Of a stretch of 5,613 nt of DNA, positions 5,339-5,613 are shown one piece after another. The notes beneath the pieces were generated by a model. It had not been told where the DNA came from. It saw only the letters and a program-made list of their open reading frames with translations, and made no database searches. A program made the position numbers and the translations under genes. Each line of letters opens with the position of its first letter. Within the stretch, counting starts at the first letter, position 1. Source of the DNA: Limnochordia bacterium (GTDB lineage: Bacteria; Bacillota; Limnochordia; Darwinibacteriales; SLO01); assembly GCA_007132635.1 (NCBI GenBank), contig SLOG01000010.1, forward strand, positions 1-5,613, read 5' to 3'.

Positions 5339-5613
5339 ACTGCTTTTGGGCTTTGTGAATTGCTGGACTAATAATTGAATAGCCAAAGCAAACAAGCCCA
5401 CTGCAACTATACCAAATATCCCAGTTCCCAAAGCCACTACACCTACAACCAAAGTCCGCACAGCAGAGCCAATATTTAAGGCTATGGGGTTATCGGAATG
5501 GATAGGTTTACTAGCAAAAGTTGTGGCTATGGATATCATCAACAAATACATAGCATATCCTAGCCCTCCAGAAAATATCGCACCAGTTAGGCAACGTAAA
5601 GGAGTGGGGGTAA
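5339..5613 (-). CDS. DUF3082-like cyanobacterial-type membrane protein, internal fragment joined to folC
   Basis: The frame is open from the window edge and gives about 91 residues with two hydrophobic segments. I recognise it as resembling the DUF3082 family of cyanobacterial and plastid membrane proteins. The clearest stretch is 'SIATTFASKPIHSDNP', followed by 'SAVRTLVVGVVALGTGIFG' and 'GLFALAIQLLVQ', which is where such proteins usually end. Function is unknown. The N-terminus lies beyond 5613 (the frame reads TPLRCLTGAIFSGG before the first internal ATG at 5551) and no stop is present; the frame runs on into FolC. Hand-counted GC is about 43% here against about 53% in the adjoining folC part. 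Family assignment is from memory of the motif, not a search. Confidence 0.6.

Noticed and set aside
1..5613. Possible mobile element, CRISPR array, tRNA/rRNA gene or novel defence system
   Set aside because: No spaced direct repeats, transposase-like frames, tRNA-like cloverleaf or unknown gene cluster was seen; apart from the right-end join, the genes are ordinary housekeeping families.

Overview
The window is almost entirely bacterial protein-coding DNA, all on the minus strand, so transcription runs from the right edge to the left edge. It reads as a housekeeping locus of a Gram-negative-type bacterium, with mid-50s percent GC in the parts I sampled by hand. In transcription order the genes are: the C-terminal end of folC, a membrane-anchored SPOR-domain protein, a small 2[4Fe-4S] ferredoxin, maf, radC, mreB, mreC, mreD, and the N-terminal part of mrdA (PBP2), which runs off the left edge. 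The lineage is not resolved. The ferredoxin and the mre-mrdA arrangement would fit a deltaproteobacterium-like or related phylum, but this is only an impression.

Right part (about 5613-4552). The first roughly 275 bases to be transcribed encode a piece of a cyanobacterial-type DUF3082 membrane protein. This is joined in frame, near 5339, to the last 70 or so residues of folylpolyglutamate synthase. GC drops from about 53% on the folC side to about 43% on the DUF3082 side. I think this is most likely an artificial (assembly or amplification) chimera at the end of a contig rather than a real fusion. The SPOR protein follows folC after 22 bases.

Middle part (about 4551-2987). The ferredoxin is a self-contained transcription unit. 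It has a near-consensus sigma70 promoter (TTGACA, 17 bp, TATTCT) whose -35 box overlaps the SPOR stop codon, and a strong intrinsic terminator whose stem includes the ferredoxin stop codon. Downstream lie maf (a nucleotide pyrophosphatase of YhdE type) and radC (JAMM/MPN family). radC most likely begins at a TTG with a perfect AGGAGG.

Left part (2986-1). After a 97-base gap with a possible weak hairpin come mreB, mreC, mreD and mrdA, tightly packed (15-base gap, 4-base overlap, 10-base gap). These encode the rod-shape elongasome: the MreB filament, the MreC periplasmic scaffold, the MreD membrane partner and the PBP2 transpeptidase. The gene order folC, SPOR protein, maf, radC, mreBCD resembles the Bacillus subtilis order folC-comC-spoIIB-maf-radC-mreBCD, with mrdA in the place of minCD. 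I see no mobile element, CRISPR array, tRNA or rRNA, and no evidence of a novel defence or biosynthetic system. The right-end junction is the main anomaly.
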